From NCBI RefSeq assembly GCF_040939455.1, contig NC_134117.1:53145001-53209000 (forward strand): a DNA stretch of 64,000 bases, given 5' to 3'. The notes beneath the pieces are model-generated. The model had not been told where the DNA came from. It was given only the letters and a program-made list of their open reading frames with translations, and made no database searches. Of this stretch, positions 22,681-37,685 are shown one piece after another. The stretch's first letter is position 1. Every line of letters starts with the position of its first letter. Origin of the DNA: Microcebus murinus. Lineage: Eukaryota; Chordata; Mammalia; Primates; Cheirogaleidae. Made by a program: the position numbers and the translations under genes.

Positions 22681-23504
22681 TAGGGCCTTTCCTACAGAAT
22701 CTTAAGTAATGGATATATCCAATAGTGTCTCTTTTGTTCTCGCCTACGGGAGACATAGGAATCTTGGGTTTACTTCACATATAATGGGACCCTTTGTCAA
22801 TGCTAAGACCACTTCTATGATTCATTGTAGAGCAGAGGGTATTAACTAGGCAATGTGGACCCCAGTGACTGGCTTTGAGGATGTCTTGAACTCTTCAACT
22901 CTTTGTAGTTATTTACTAAACTTTATGTTTGCACCCATTTTTGGGGTTGGAGGGAGTTTGGGGAACTGTGAAGATCTCTAGCTTTTGTTAAAAGGTAATT
23001 TTAACAAAATAAAATCCTGACTCTTGTACAGATAGAAAATGAACACACATTAAAGATCATAATGAGGAAACCAGGCAGCTATTATAACTGGTTCAAAGGT
23101 AAAGTCCAAAGAACAGACATGTGTATAGATCAGGAATATTGAAATTAATGTACGAGTGGAGGCAAAACTTTTTTCTTTCCTAGGGAGAGGGAAGTCAGTT
23201 CAACCTTTACTGGACCTCACAGAATTTGCATAGTTATAGATGAAGATTAGTTTGCATTGCTCATTGCTATCTACTTTTAGATATATAAACAGCTTCCTTA
23301 TAATCAGAATCAGGTAACCTGGAGGGATGTCCTAGATAATGTATAATTTTCTATTGTAAGCACATTTCCCTCTGCACTTTAAACATATTATCAAAAAGGC
23401 TGAAACTCTTCTAATTATTAATTTTAAATTAAATTCGCTCAACTGTTTACTTCAATTTTTAAAAGCAGCTCTGTGGTGATTTTGAAGGTAGACTTTCCAA
23501 AGGG
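22681..23504. other. Intronic sequence, nothing assigned
   Basis: No exon, RNA gene or recognisable repeat seen. Confidence 0.4.
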
Positions 23505-24145
23505 TGTTTATGTAGGTTAAGGGTCAGTCGGGGACCCAGGCATAAACTGGTCCCTGTTTTATTCTTTATGTGAGAAATCTCCAGAGAAATAGCTTTTGCA
23601 ATTTAGTTAAGCCGAGTTGCCAGCCATGAGAAGGGAGGTCAAACATGCCCAAGTATGCCCTATTCCTTTTGGAGTTATTTTTTGTAACAATAAGACACAA
23701 AGTCATTAATAAGCCTAAGGCCATGTAAGACAAAGGTTAAGCCATACCTGCAGGTCATCAATTTACTTAACAGATCATGTAAGTCTTAGAATATGTGCTG
23801 TATACATCCAGTGACTTGTCTCTGATTAACAGACTTCCTTAACTTAAAACATTCCAAGCCTGTAGACAAAGCTTCATTTCTTTAACCAATTACAAATCAA
23901 AGAATCTTTGACCTACCTATAACCTGTAATCCCCCGCTTTGAGTATCCTGCCTTTTGGGGCCAAACCAGTGGATGCCTACTTATGCGTAATTTCTGTCTC
24001 CCTAAAATGTATAAAACCAAACCACGGCAAGACCACTTGATCAAGACTTTTTGGGCATGGCTCTCTGGGCTATGGTTGCATATATTCTGCTCAGGATAAA
24101 CCTCTTTAAATTATTTTACAGAGTTTGGGTTCTTTTCTGTTGGCA
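23505..24145 (+). mobile_element. ERV solo LTR (class-I-like)
   Basis: About 640 bp with promoter-like order: CCAATTACA near 23887, a TATAAAACC box near 24009, an AATAAA-like ATAAAC near 24095, and an end near TGGCA. The CTATAACCTGTAATCCCC and GGGGCCAAACCA phrases resemble mammalian class-I LTRs. No internal retroviral sequence adjoins it. The 5' border is approximate. Confidence 0.7.
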
Positions 24146-25999
24146 GGTTATACTTCTCAGCATATATTCAATATTTCTCATCTCTTATAGCAGTGTGACT
24201 ATTGTAGGGAAAGGATTTCTATAAATGGTTATAAATTTGGAAAGTCTAGGTGTCTTAACTCCATGACAATGATAGATAATCCTATTATCATAGTGAGATA
24301 AGTATGAGAAGGGAGAACCTCAGATAACTTCTTCTCCAATTGTGATATACTTAGAGAAGTCAAGACTTCTCCTTTCTGTGTGAAGAATATGGAATTATTT
24401 GACTAGATCTTATTCAAGAAATTCTTATTTCTAGTCTTCAAAGGATGATGATCTTCATTTATACTTTGAAATACCTTTGTGCATGTGCACAGTAAGTTAT
24501 TTAGCTAGTTATTGTCAGAGACTCCAGAAGTTCATAGCAAATTTAGCAACATACCATGTACAGATTTGCATAGAAGTTTTCTTCCCTTACCTCCTTGCCT
24601 TATTCTGAGAGTATATTTGCCTACAAAACCTATAATTGCTCTTTTACCTCTATCCCTCAGCATGTTCCTCTGCTTATTAGACTTAGGTTTATATGTTTTA
24701 CCTTTCTCTTCTATTTTAAGCTCCCCCTCCTACTTTCTTTTGATGTATTTCAGAAACGAAGTGCTCAGAATTGTTACATGACAGAATCAGCACCTGTCTT
24801 TATATGATGCCTTGTCCTGACCACAAGTAAATAAAATGACCATTTAGCTGAGGGCTGTCATCTTTTATGAGCTTAGAAGCTTTGATTCATCTGTGAATGC
24901 ACTCCTTGTGATTTGGGAACATTTCATGTATGTCTCATTTTTGTGGCCAGGATTGTTTTGCACCTCTGGAAAGGTGCTTTGCCTGAATACTCCAGTGCTA
25001 AGTCTAGAGCAGTTCGACTTAGTACTGCTGTGGAATAGTACTAAGCATACATATCTGACTCTTGACAAGGCGTGGCTGGAAGGGAAAATGTACAGTGTTA
25101 AGCTTTTGAAGTGAACTTAAGATGTAGATTGCTCGACTCACCCATAGTGGCATTTTGGGTGAAGTATATGTGGTTTGCTCTATATCTTCTAAGAAATGAT
25201 GATTCAGTCTCTTCAAACAATTCTGTATCACAGTCACTACTGGCTACTTGGAATGTCTGTTTGGTCTTGTTGCTCAATTCTTACTTCTTCTTTAATGACC
25301 CAGGGGACTTTTCCCTTTGGGATTGTGATCTGGTTTTGATGATAAACTTTAGTGCCTTTTGAGGCTCCGAGGACAATAGTGTTTTCTTACCTTTTTACTT
25401 TGCACTTTGAAGTTCTGCAGAATGTGATATGAAAGAGAATCAGATTCAGTTAGCTTTGTTTTCTGTTTTTAGGGCAGAAATGAAGTAAGAATAAATATAC
25501 TAACCTTTTGGGTCTCTCTGTATTTTAACTTCACTCCCTAACCTGAGTCTCAGTCCTTAGAGTACCCTTTGATTTTAAGACTCTAAGGCAGTGGGTGAAC
25601 TGGATAAAACCAGTTTTTCTTTTCCTCAACAGCCCATTCCTGCTTTAAAGCTCAGATTTCTGGTTCTTCTGGAAAAAGTATTGGGTGCAGTTATATTAAA
25701 GGTGAAGGAAGGAAGAGGAAAACAAATACTTTTTTCTTTGCAGGGTTGCAGGGTGGAAGATTTTGATTTTCATTAATGTCTGGCCAAAGAATAAATATTA
25801 ACCAAGAACAATTAGTTGATTTCTAGTGTATTGACATGACTGGGCCCTGACTTTAATGCTTCCCAGGAAAGCTTGGTGGATACCTTTTTCCACCTGTCTG
25901 AATGCTGGGAAGCCACTAAGTTTGGTGACTAGGTCTCAGTAGTATGTTAAGTCAGCTATTGGGTAATTCTTTTGTAAAAGAAAGGGATGGGAAGAGAAG
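24146..25999. other. Intronic sequence, nothing assigned
   Basis: Only short open frames, none with a domain signature. Confidence 0.4.
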
Positions 26000-26145
26000 A
26001 GATTCTTAACCAGAGATGCCTGTCAGAATCACCTGGGGGAGGTTTTACAAAATACACATTTCGGGGCTCTATCTGTACCAAATGAACTTCTGAGTGGCAT
26101 ATTCTGAAACATAATACTTGGGTGATGTTGATGTACCCCACTGGT
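26000..26145 (+). mobile_element. hAT-Charlie (MER-type) fragment
   Basis: GAGATTCTTAACCAGAGATG, TCAGAATCACCTGGGGGAGG and TGGGTGATGTTGATGTACC resemble MER20/MER5-group elements. Confidence 0.6.
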
Positions 26146-26639
26146 TTAATGGAAAGAGTATTGAACAAGAACTTTGATTCTCTTTGCCTTTAGTTTGACC
26201 CTGGGGAAGGCACATTTTGATATTAGTCTTTGTGCCTCAGTTTCTTCATCATTGAAATGGGGTTGGACAAGGTGTTCTCTAATGTTCCTTCGAACAGTAA
26301 CATTTTGTGATTTTGAAGACAACTCTTTGAAGTACTTTTCAAAATAATTTCTTTCAGTCTTTCTTTTGGAAGCAGATTAAGTAATGTGAGTGTAAGTCTC
26401 TAGCTGAGAGAAGAATGAAGTTTGCAGTTTGCGAAAGTCACTTAATAGCAGTCCACATCCTAAAAGTACGTAGCCTTTGTAGGACATTGTTCAGGTAATT
26501 TGGCAGTGTTGTTTGTCTTAGTTGGAAGAGTAGTGATTAATCACTTCTATGAGAACTGTCTATTTAGAACCTGTTTATCTTATGATTTGTACCACTGGTA
26601 GTTTGGTTCTGGAAAACTGGGCAGTGGAAAATATGGAAA

Positions 26640-26800
26640 AAAGAATGTATTTTGAGCAAGAAGATTTGAATCCTGGCTCTGCCAGTTCTGAGTTGTGTGA
26701 TCTTTGGGCCTCAGTGTCTTCATCTGTGAAGGATGGATTCAGCTCTGATAGCCTGCTATGTAGCATATCTTGTGAGTTTGTCATAAGAGTGCTAGTGTGT
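26640..26800 (+). repeat. MIR SINE
   Basis: GAATCCTGGCTCTGCCAGTT, TTGTGTGATCTTTGGGCCTC and AGTGTCTTCATCTGTGAA match the MIR core in order. A second weaker MIR lies at about 26160-26330. Confidence 0.8.
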
Positions 26801-27834
26801 GCAGAGTCTGGTTACAGATAACCAGCCATTCCCCTCTGCAGATTCAGTCCACTGCCACTGTGTCTTGTTAAGCTTGAATGGGAGAGATGTGGGAGACAGG
26901 ACGCAGAAACTTCCTAGGAGCTTGCAAAACAAAACTGTCAAAAGTATATACAGTATTGTAATTATTTCACTTTATTTAAATAAATGTTGATGTCCTACTA
27001 GGGTGGAGAAACCTGTTTTAGGCAGCATAGGAGATATAGATAAGAGGGAGGTATGCTCCCTCTTATTTGTATTCTTTTCAGCTCATGGTACCATAAGAGA
27101 GTTCATATATTACAGTTGGATTATTCTCCCTTACCAGGGTTGAATGCTTTGCCTCTGGGACAAGTTAACTCACCATACAATTGGCTAATGCAGTTTGGCC
27201 CTGATTGACTTTTGAGAAATAACCTGAATTGAGGCCTACTGGATATTTGTCACATTAGAGATACAAAAAAGACATTGTATTATGGTGTGAAAGTGAACCT
27301 TCTGTAGGAAAGTAGCTTTCCCAGAACCTGATTTTACAACGAATCTCCAGAGAGCAATAAAATCGTTAAGGCATTGCTGTTTTGAATGCTTCCGGTTCCA
27401 GGCGTCTGTTGTGGCCAGTAATGCACATTCAGACAAGCAGGCAGTTTCAGAGTACAAGTTGTTATAGGAGCTGAAGAAAAGTAGCTTGTGTTTACTTTAC
27501 TTTTGACCATATAACAGTCACTTACTTGGTGCTGTAATAATCCACTGAGCAAAATTGCTACATTTTCCTTGGCAGGAACTGTCTCTGTGGCAGTCCAGAA
27601 TTGATTAGTGGAGTGAATCAGCCTGACAGTGGGGATGTTTTTCTTTGATCTTCAGCCTGATTTTCTTTAATGTGAGCAGAGCAGTAAGGAGAAAATACAT
27701 TAGAATATCTTGTTGGTTTCTCTACTGTATAACTCTTTAGTTTTCTTTGGTACTCTTCTTTTAGGTCATACTTTTCTGGTTAATGTTCAGATATTAACAT
27801 TGTTTTGAAGCCCTGAGAGATAGTCCCAGGCATC

Positions 27835-28010
27835 TCTTGGAATTCAACTCAGAGTGTCCCGACTCTGCTGCTTTCTGTCAGTTTGACAGAGCAAATCACT
27901 TAACCTTTCTTGACTTCAGTTTTCCCAGTCTATAAAGTGATACTGTGTGTCCTTAATCTAAGAGCCTTGTGAGACTATAAAATGCAAATAAAATAGCATG
28001 AAAGCCATTT
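27835..28010 (+). repeat. MIR SINE
   Basis: CCGACTCTGCTGCTTTCTGT, AAATCACTTAACCTTTCTTG and CAGTCTATAAAGTGATACTG follow MIR. Confidence 0.75.
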
Positions 28011-28417
28011 AAAGTTTTAAGTTGTGTAAATATTACCATGTATTCTCTCCAAGTAAGTTAATGCTTTTGAAGTGCTTCACCCTTTTCTGTGCATGTTGTC
28101 ATGGCCCGTTTGAGCCTTCTCTTTCTAAATTAGTTTTAGTCTCTCTCTAGTCAGGTGGTCACCTAATCTTTGAGTTTTAAAGAGAAAAGAAAGTTTTCAG
28201 TGAAACAAATGGCTGAACTCTCTGATCCTTGTAAAATAGTGTCTGCACAGAGTAGGCACTTAGGAAATAATTGTCAAATGACTCAAACTCCTAAATAGCA
28301 GTAGGCATGTCTATACCAGTGACAGTATTGCGGGGTAGAGCTCTTTCTAGGTTGGCATGTCTGAGGGGCTGCCTGAATGGAGATGCCATTGCTTTTGAAT
28401 AAAACAAATACAGGTGG

Positions 28418-28770
28418 TGTCTTAGCCCATTTTCTGTTGCAATAACACAATACCACAGACTGGGTAATTAAGTTTATTTGGCTCACGGTTCTAGAGACTG
28501 GAAAGTCCAAGAGCATGGCACTGGTGTCTGATGAGGGTGTTCTTACTGCATAATAACATGGCAGAAGGACAGATGAGCATGTGAGCCAGAGAGGATAGGG
28601 CCAGAACGTCATCCTTTATCATTAGGACCCCACTCCCATGATAATGGTGTTAATCCATTCATGAGGCCAGAGCCTTCCTGATCTAAACACCTCTTAAAGG
28701 TCCCATCTCTTAGCACTGTTACCATGGCAGTTAAATTTCAACATGAGTTTTGGAGGGGCTATTTAAACCA
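28418..28770 (-). mobile_element. MaLR (MST/MLT1-like) LTR
   Basis: TGTCTTAGCCCATTTTCTGT, AATACCACAGACTGGGTAAT, GGCTCACGGTTCTAGAGACT and a final AACATGAGTTTTGGAGGGG are typical of antisense MaLR LTRs. Confidence 0.7.
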
Positions 28771-28774
28771 AAGT

Positions 28775-30605
28775 GAGTAGTTAGCCCTATTGCTTAATGG
28801 AGAAAAGACTGTATTAGCTCCAAGGAAAGACACATCATCCAGTGTGGGTCTGGAAATGTTTGCCAAGATGGCTTTTCTCTTTTAGTCATATTCATTTGTA
28901 GAATGTCTCTTTAGGCATTACTTGGTAATCAAGAAATTTAATGAGGAAGAAATATCACTGCCTAATTTTTAGTTGATCAAGAGCTACATCTGTTGTCAAA
29001 GAAGGTTTTTAGGAGGGGTGGGAGAAGGGGGTGGAGAGTGTTATAGTGGGATGTTTCCTTTAGGAATCTTTTGCTCTTTTGAAGTGATATGGGGACTTGG
29101 GTATAGCTGTGGGATAGTATCGATAGGAAAGTAACTCAAGACTGGTTGGAATGAATTATCTCCTGGGCTTATTACTGCATATCATAATCCTGGCCTCACA
29201 AAAATGTTAAGAGAGTAAGTCATAAGTGCAAAATGCACTGAAATTGTGTAGAGTGGAAAATAACGTTTGTATTATCTTCCTTACAGCATTACACAGTCAC
29301 ATTTTAAATTTAAGGAAGCCAGAAGTGAAATCACTCTGAGGCACTCACTGGTTTTAAGAGTGCAGGTCATGATCCATTTAGAGGGACACAAAATCAATTT
29401 AGTGGGCGAAGCATTGAAAAGGAGGAGGAAATAGAACAGAAATGTGAATGTATCACAAGTAATAAGATGTTAGGTATTATTTTGGTTTTATATTTTTCTG
29501 TTTCTGTGTGTCCTGGGTTATGTTGTAAATACATTTCTATGGGGCTGTATTGGAATAATTTGAAACTCAGTGGTCTAACAAGTGTCATGCCCTAGATTTA
29601 CAATATTTGTAGACTTCTGCTATTGTGTACATTCATGAAAGTGTCTTGCTCCCTTGAAGTAATTTGGGGGCTGAAAGAGTTCCTTATCATTGAGTCTCAT
29701 AAATTCTAGCAACTGCTTTTTATCTAATAATGACTAGGATTATTGAGTACTATTTCCATGTGTTTTAGGCATGAGTTGAAACCTAATCATTAGATTGGAA
29801 ATAGAAATAACAAGAGAAAGGCTGGTTAGTTTATTTATCATTTGACAGTATCTTCTTAAAGTAGTTAATATTTTGAATCTTTATACTACGAAGGTTATCA
29901 GAAGTTTTTTTTTCATTTAATATTATACTTTTAAAAAGATTTATGATATTCTGTACTGTCATTCATCAGACAAGATGTTTTTTGTTTTTTTGTTCTAGTG
30001 GCACATTTCTAGTTTTGTAACAGTGAAGGATGAAATGCTTTACTTGTGGAAGCTTTACCAAAAATACTGTTCTATTAAATAGGGGCTGGACATAATACGC
30101 CACCCCCCAGGACAGGCATACACAGACACAATTTATTTGTTTTGTGACTGTATTTTTCTTGTGTTTCCTCTTCTAAATAAAGAAATAGAAGCACAAACTG
30201 GTGACATAATTTGCCTGGAGTTACACAATATGCTAGTGGCCTTTGTGGATGACTATTTATATTTCTTATATCTCCAGAGACACACATAGATTAAGTTGAA
30301 ATAAACATAAGTCTAAGAATTATAATTATATGTGCAGTATATACAGACAAAAAATGTGTTGTTATAAGCAAAAAGACATGGTGAGAAGCAGTAATTATAA
30401 TCATATTATGTGTCATCTCTATGTGTTATCTCTATCTAGCTGTTTATCTGTAGTCATGACCTGCTGTACAATTTTAGTTTGTTATGAACAGTACCATGTA
30501 TCCAAGGTCAATTCTGCCAGGAACATAAATTGAACAGAAAACTTGTGGGATGCTGCTGGATTGTAATATGTTAAATGATCCTGTGCCCATGAATACTAAG
30601 AATCA
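28775..30605. other. Intronic sequence, nothing assigned
   Basis: No supported feature; AT-rich. Confidence 0.4.
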
Positions 30606-30609
30606 GGAA

Positions 30610-30790
30610 TTGAAACAGAGTACTTAGTACTGAGTCAGGAGGCTTTGGTTTTTAGTCACCACTCTGTCACATGCATGTCTGTATGAGCTTAGACACGCCA
30701 TTTCACTTTGGATCCTCTGCTTATAAAGTGGAAATGTTGATTTTGACCTTCTAGGTTCCCTTTAGCTCCTGGATTCTGTGTTTCCCAAGG
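30610..30790 (+). repeat. MIR SINE
   Basis: TTAGTCACCACTCTGTCACA, AGACACGCCATTTCACTTTG and CTGCTTATAAAGTGGAAATG follow MIR. Confidence 0.7.
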
Positions 30791-31513
30791 GCTGGAGTAT
30801 TGCATCAGGACCCAGCCTGGGGTTTGTGCTGTTTTCAAGGCCCAGAGGAGCTGCCTCATCCTTTTTTTCCAAAGAGATAGGATACATTACCCCACAGAGC
30901 CTAATAATGCATAAGCTTCCAGTGTTGTGAGATGCTTCTTCATCAGGGACTGAGCCTAGGTTGTTTGTAGTAACCCAGAAGGACTTTAGGATGATGCCAG
31001 GAGATGTAATTTCTGTGATCAGGCAGTTGCCTACTCAGAAAGTTTGTTGGAACCCATACAACTACAGTGTTGTTCTGTCTTTGGAGGTGGAGAATTTATA
31101 GATAATATATTTTCTCTTAAAGTATCCTCTTTGAATCCAAAGATTCCCATTATCTTCTTAAGAAACAAAGCAATTACCAAGAAAATATATTCTTGCTGAA
31201 TACAATTTTATAAATGTTAGTGAGGAATGTCTTTATATTTTAATTTTAAGGCTTTAAAAAAAATTAGTTTATATTTTCTGGGGTTTTTTCTGTCTCCTGA
31301 TACTAGTTACATTACTTTTTGTTCAGTGCTGTGAAGAGTTGGTACTACCTGTAGACATCTTTTGACATTTATATCCTCTATTTTCTGGGTAAATTAGGAA
31401 TTAGTATTACCAGAAGACAAGCTGATCTGAATGATTGTTCTTTCATCATCCCATTCATTATACACCATTTAACCATATGGTTTGACCACAGTTGTAACAC
31501 TAGAAGATTCTTT

Positions 31514-31800
<287 letters not shown>

Positions 31801-32039
31801 CTAGAAGATTCTTTATATGATGGAAATAATGACATATCTCTGATGATAGACTCCTAGTCTTTCACAGGTTTTGACTGGTACTGCGACTGCTTTGTAGGAT
31901 TGAAGTTGTTGATGCAACAGTGGACTCTGGGGAATTGCCACCAAGAACTATTGGAGGGGTTGCAGATAAACTGTTTCCATGGATAGTCCTCTAGGGAACC
32001 CAATGTTAATCACCTTATACCACAGTCTAATTACTAAGG

Positions 32040-32434
32040 GTATTATCTTAATCTGTTCAGGCTGCTGTAACAAAATGCCTAAACTGAGTGGCTCATAAAC
32101 AACAGAAATTTATTTCTCAGTTCACAGAGGAATCTGGGAAGCCCCTGATCAAGGCAGCAGCAGATTTAGTGTCTGATGAGGCTCACTTCCTAAAAGGTGG
32201 ACCTCATAGAAGTTGCTCATAGTCAGTGCATTCTCACCATGTCCTCAAGTGGTGGAAGGGATGAATTAGCCCTCTGGGGGGGTCTCTTTAATAAGGGCTC
32301 TAATCCTACTCCTGAGGGCTATGCTTTCATGGTCTAATCACCTCCCAAAGGCTTCCACCTCCTAATAAGATCAGCTTACAAGTCAGGTTTTAACATAGGA
32401 ATTTTGGGGGGACATAAACATTCACTCCATTGCA
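32040..32434 (-). mobile_element. MaLR (MLT1-like) LTR
   Basis: CAGGCTGCTGTAACAAAATG, ACAACAGAAATTTATTTCTC, CTAATCACCTCCCAAAGGC and AATTTTGGGGGGACATAAAC are antisense MaLR landmarks; about 395 bp. Confidence 0.75.
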
Positions 32435-32929
32435 GGTATAAATGTTTTCAACAAACATTTGTTGAGTATCTATCTTCCTTCTTAAGCTTTCACACTGCTA
32501 CTATAACATTTCATATGGATATCCAATAGGGCATAACTCAAACCAATGTCATTATCTTTTTCTCAAAGTATCTACTACCATTTTTAGCTTCCCTTTGTCT
32601 TCTAGTCTTACCATGGTTAATGGTGGCACTATTTAACCAGTCTCTCAAACTTGAACTTGAAAATCTGGAATTATCTATACTTCTCCCACTCCGTATTTCC
32701 CATATCTATTAATAATAAGTTACCAAATCCTGTTTGCTCCACCTCCAGAAATGTCTTTCAAATCTATAGTACTTTTTTATCCCCAGTGTTGTATTGCTTA
32801 AGGTCAAACTCAATTTATTTCTCCCCTGGACGTTTGCAGCAATCTCTTAAGTAAAATTTTTGTCTCTAATCTCTGACTTCCTCCTGTTTATCTCTCACAA
32901 GTTATCTTAAAAAAAAAAATTACTCTCAT

Positions 32930-33300
32930 GCTCAACAGTTCATGCCTTTTATTTTACTATTTTTCCTTTTTTTTACTCAATATTATGTTCTGGAAAATTT
33001 TCCATGTAGTTCATGTAAATCTATCTTTTTAATATTTCATAGTATGGGTACATAAAATGTGTGTATTATAGTTTAACCATTCCTTTATGGATGGATATTT
33101 ATGTTATTTATATTTTTTCTTTTGCTGTTACAAAGAATACTGAAATGAATGCTCTTGGACATGTCTCTTTGTACACATGAATAAGTATGTAGATATCAAA
33201 AAGTGGAACTTCTAGGTCAACATGAGTAAGAATTTAAAATGTTAATAGATTCCAACAAATTACTTTACAAAATGTTCCTATCACTTTATACTTCTACTTT
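32930..33300 (-). mobile_element. Old L1-type 3' fragment
   Basis: TTTCATAGTATGGGTACATA, AACCATTCCTTTATGGATGG and AGTGGAACTTCTAGGTCAA fit a diverged antisense L1M/HAL1. Confidence 0.5.
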
Positions 33301-33642
33301 CCATGCTTTTCTCTCCCCAAGTCCATTTTTAATATGGACTAAGTGTACTTCTCCCAGACTCAGTCCTCTGATCGACTTGTTCACTCATTTACTTGGGCAC
33401 TGTCAGCCACTGTCCAAGTGTGTATTCAGTACAGATTGTGCGCCAGGCACTCTGTTGGGGAATTAGCACTGGATAAGACAGATGTGGTCTCTGCCATCAA
33501 GTGGCTTATACTCATAACACATAGAACTGTGGCTATCCCCAGATCGTTTTTATGTATTTGCAGCTACTATTTTTTTCTTCTTGGTGTGACTTTTTTTCCT
33601 TTTAACTTTTCTGCCCAGAGAATTTTCTTTTACCATTTAAAC

Positions 33643-33830
33643 CAGGGATCCTCAAACTATGGCCCGCATGTGACCTGCTGAGGACAATTTGTTCCAGTTT
33701 TGTTTTTTTTCTTCAAAATAAGATATGTGCAGTGTGCATAGGAATTTGTTCATAGTTTCTATAGTCCGGCCCTCAAACGGTCTGAGGGACAGTGAACTGG
33801 CCCCCTGTTTAAAAAGTTTGAGGACTCCTG
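33643..33830 (-). mobile_element. OC1/URR1-like hAT MITE with 8-bp target duplication
   Basis: Terminal repeats CAGGGATCCTCAAACTATGG and, on the other strand, CAGGAGTCCTCAAACTTTTT. Flanks ATTTAAAC and GTTTAAAC are an 8-bp duplication with one mismatch. The interior phrases TCCGGCCCTCAAACGGTCTG and AGACCTGC-type GGCCCGCATGTGACCTGCTG match, from memory, the OC1 (OposCharlie1)/URR1 hAT group. At 188 bp it is an internal-deletion derivative with no transposase. Confidence 0.85.
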
Positions 33831-34502
33831 GTTTAAACTATCTTACATTTTATCCTGTCATTGTCATTCCCTCAGACAGAGTTAGATGGGCCTTCCTCAG
33901 TACTCTCTCTTAGCATGCATTTTTTTATAGCTATTTCCCTGAAGAGTTTGAATTATTTATTTATATATGTATGTGCCTGTGTATCTATGAATAGACACAC
34001 ATACATCACTCCCGTTAGACTGTAAGCTCAGTGAGGACAAGGAAATACATTTACCTGAATACTTTCCCAACTTAATGCCTTAAACATTGGAGGTGTTTTA
34101 ATTTTGTCACAGCCATTTTCATTGGAGATGCTTAATAAATGTTGAATAAGTGAACAAATAAACTATCAGATGACCTTCTTTTATGCAGGGCACTATGTGG
34201 CATCATTAATATGACTTTGAACTACTCTGTCTTTGAGGACCTAACCATGTAGTCAGGGCGATAAGAAACAGATGAGTAGACTGCAAGGCAGGTTGAGATA
34301 AGCTCTTAGCAGGGCTTATCACAAATGAATACTGGAGTAGAATTTAAAGGGAGAGATGAATTCTCATGAATGAGGTACTGTGGTGTGTTTATAGATGAGA
34401 AGATTTTTTTCTTGCTTATGCCCTTGTATTTTGAAGGATATACATGATGACAAGGTATGATCCCTGACTTTAAGAGATTTATAGTCAAGTAGGGCCTTGG
34501 AG

Positions 34503-34781
34503 TAGGGATTGGCAAACAAACCCCATGGCCTATAGGCCAGATATGGCCCTATGCCTGCTTTTGTATGGTCCATGAGCTAAGAATAATTTTTGCATTTTTT
34601 AAATTAAAAAATAAGAATATGTTGCAACACATGGAAATTATATGAAATTCAGATTTCAGGGTTCATAATTAAATTGTGTTGTAACACATCCATTTTCATT
34701 TGTTTACACACTATGACTGCATTTGCAGCACAGTTGAGTAGTTGTAATAGGATGGTTACATAACCAGTTTGCTGACCACTG
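34503..34781 (+). mobile_element. hAT-type DNA transposon fossil
   Basis: GGATTGGCAAACAAACCCCA and the inverted end CCAGTTTGCTGACCACTG are hAT-like terminal repeats. GGCCAGATATGGCCCTATGC, GAAATTATATGAAATTCAGA and GTTGAGTAGTTGTAATAGG fit a common mammalian hAT family that I do not name. About 280 bp. Confidence 0.7.
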
Positions 34782-35178
34782 GGTTAGATGAGGGGAAAGA
34801 TTAAAATAAAGTAGAGAAGAAGAGAAATGCCATTCATATTGGGAGGATTCGTTTGTGTTAAAGAGAATAGGACAGTGAATACTGGCAGTCATATAGAAGC
34901 TTTAGGGCTGGAATGATGATCTAGCTTAGCTCTCATTGTATAAAATAGGCAGATCAGAGGTCTCATCAAAGTGCACATGACTCGTAAATGGCAGTATTAC
35001 ACTGGAATGACTGGTGTACAAGTTCTGAGGGCTATGGAGGATGATAGGATTGTTGCTGAGATGGGGCCAGATTTGGAATGAACCTGCCCTTGAAAAATGA
35101 GAGTTATAGAACAAACTAAGAATAGACTTCCTTTTTCTCACTGAATGTAATGTTTCTATTTTTCTCTTATATTTCTAG
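34782..35178. other. SGPL1: Intronic sequence before coding exon 2
   Basis: Ends in the TTTCTCTTATATTTCTAG acceptor of the exon at 35179. No other feature. Confidence 0.5.
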
Positions 35179-36764
<1,586 letters not shown>

Positions 36765-37230
36765 TTTTTATTGTGATAAAATATATATAACATAAAATTT
36801 ACCATTTAACCATTTTGAAGTGTACAGTTCTGCAGCATTAAGCGCATTGACATTGTTGTGCAACCATCACTACCATCTATTCCCAGATCTCTTTCATCAT
36901 CCCAAACTGAAACTCCATTTTAATAAACATTACATAATAACTCCTCATTACTGTCTCCCCCAACCCCTGACAACCACACTTCTGTGTACTTTTCTTTTTA
37001 AGGTGGAACATTTGTGAAACCAGACTAAAGTTAGAGATCTTGAGTTTTTTTTGGCTACAATTGGTATTAACTTTATTTACTTCTTTTAAAAATAATTTAT
37101 TTTAATTGACAAATAAAAATTGTTTGTATTTATTATGTACAACATGTTTTGAAATATGTATGCATTGTGGAATGGCTAAATTGAACTAATTAACATGCAC
37201 ATCACATAATTTTCATTTTTTGTGGTTAGG
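36765..37230 (-). mobile_element. Old L1M 3' UTR/ORF2-end fragments
   Basis: CCATTTTGAAGTGTACAGTT and TGTGCAACCATCACTACCAT (36765-36980), then GCATTGTGGAATGGCTAAAT and TAATTAACATGCACATCACA (37085-37225), are antisense L1M 3' phrases from two pieces. Confidence 0.75.
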
Positions 37231-37685
37231 TATTTACTCCTGTTTTTAGTTCTGCAGCTTACTGTGCCAGGCATTTTGCTTAACTAGTAGTAGGACATGG
37301 CCATCTTGGGTCCTGGTCCTTACTCGCCTGCTTTCAAAAGGAATATGCTGGCCTCTGTGCATTCCATGAGAGAATTATTAGTAGCAGTATATTAATGAGA
37401 TATGCCATCTAAATCTTCATAGGCTAAGTACAAACCATTTTAGTTATTTTGTTTCTAATATTTTTTAAATTACAAAAGCAGTGCATGTTCACTGTAGAAA
37501 ATTTGGAGAATATGGATAAGCAATAAGAACAAAATTAAAATCTTGCTGCTGAAGAATGCCATTATTTGTGTCTATTTCTGTATCTGAATCAGTTTGAACC
37601 ATACACAGTGTCATTGTTATAGCTCAAAAATTGTTGAATATTGACAATTTCATATAGTTCAGCACACACACACAACATGCTTTTT

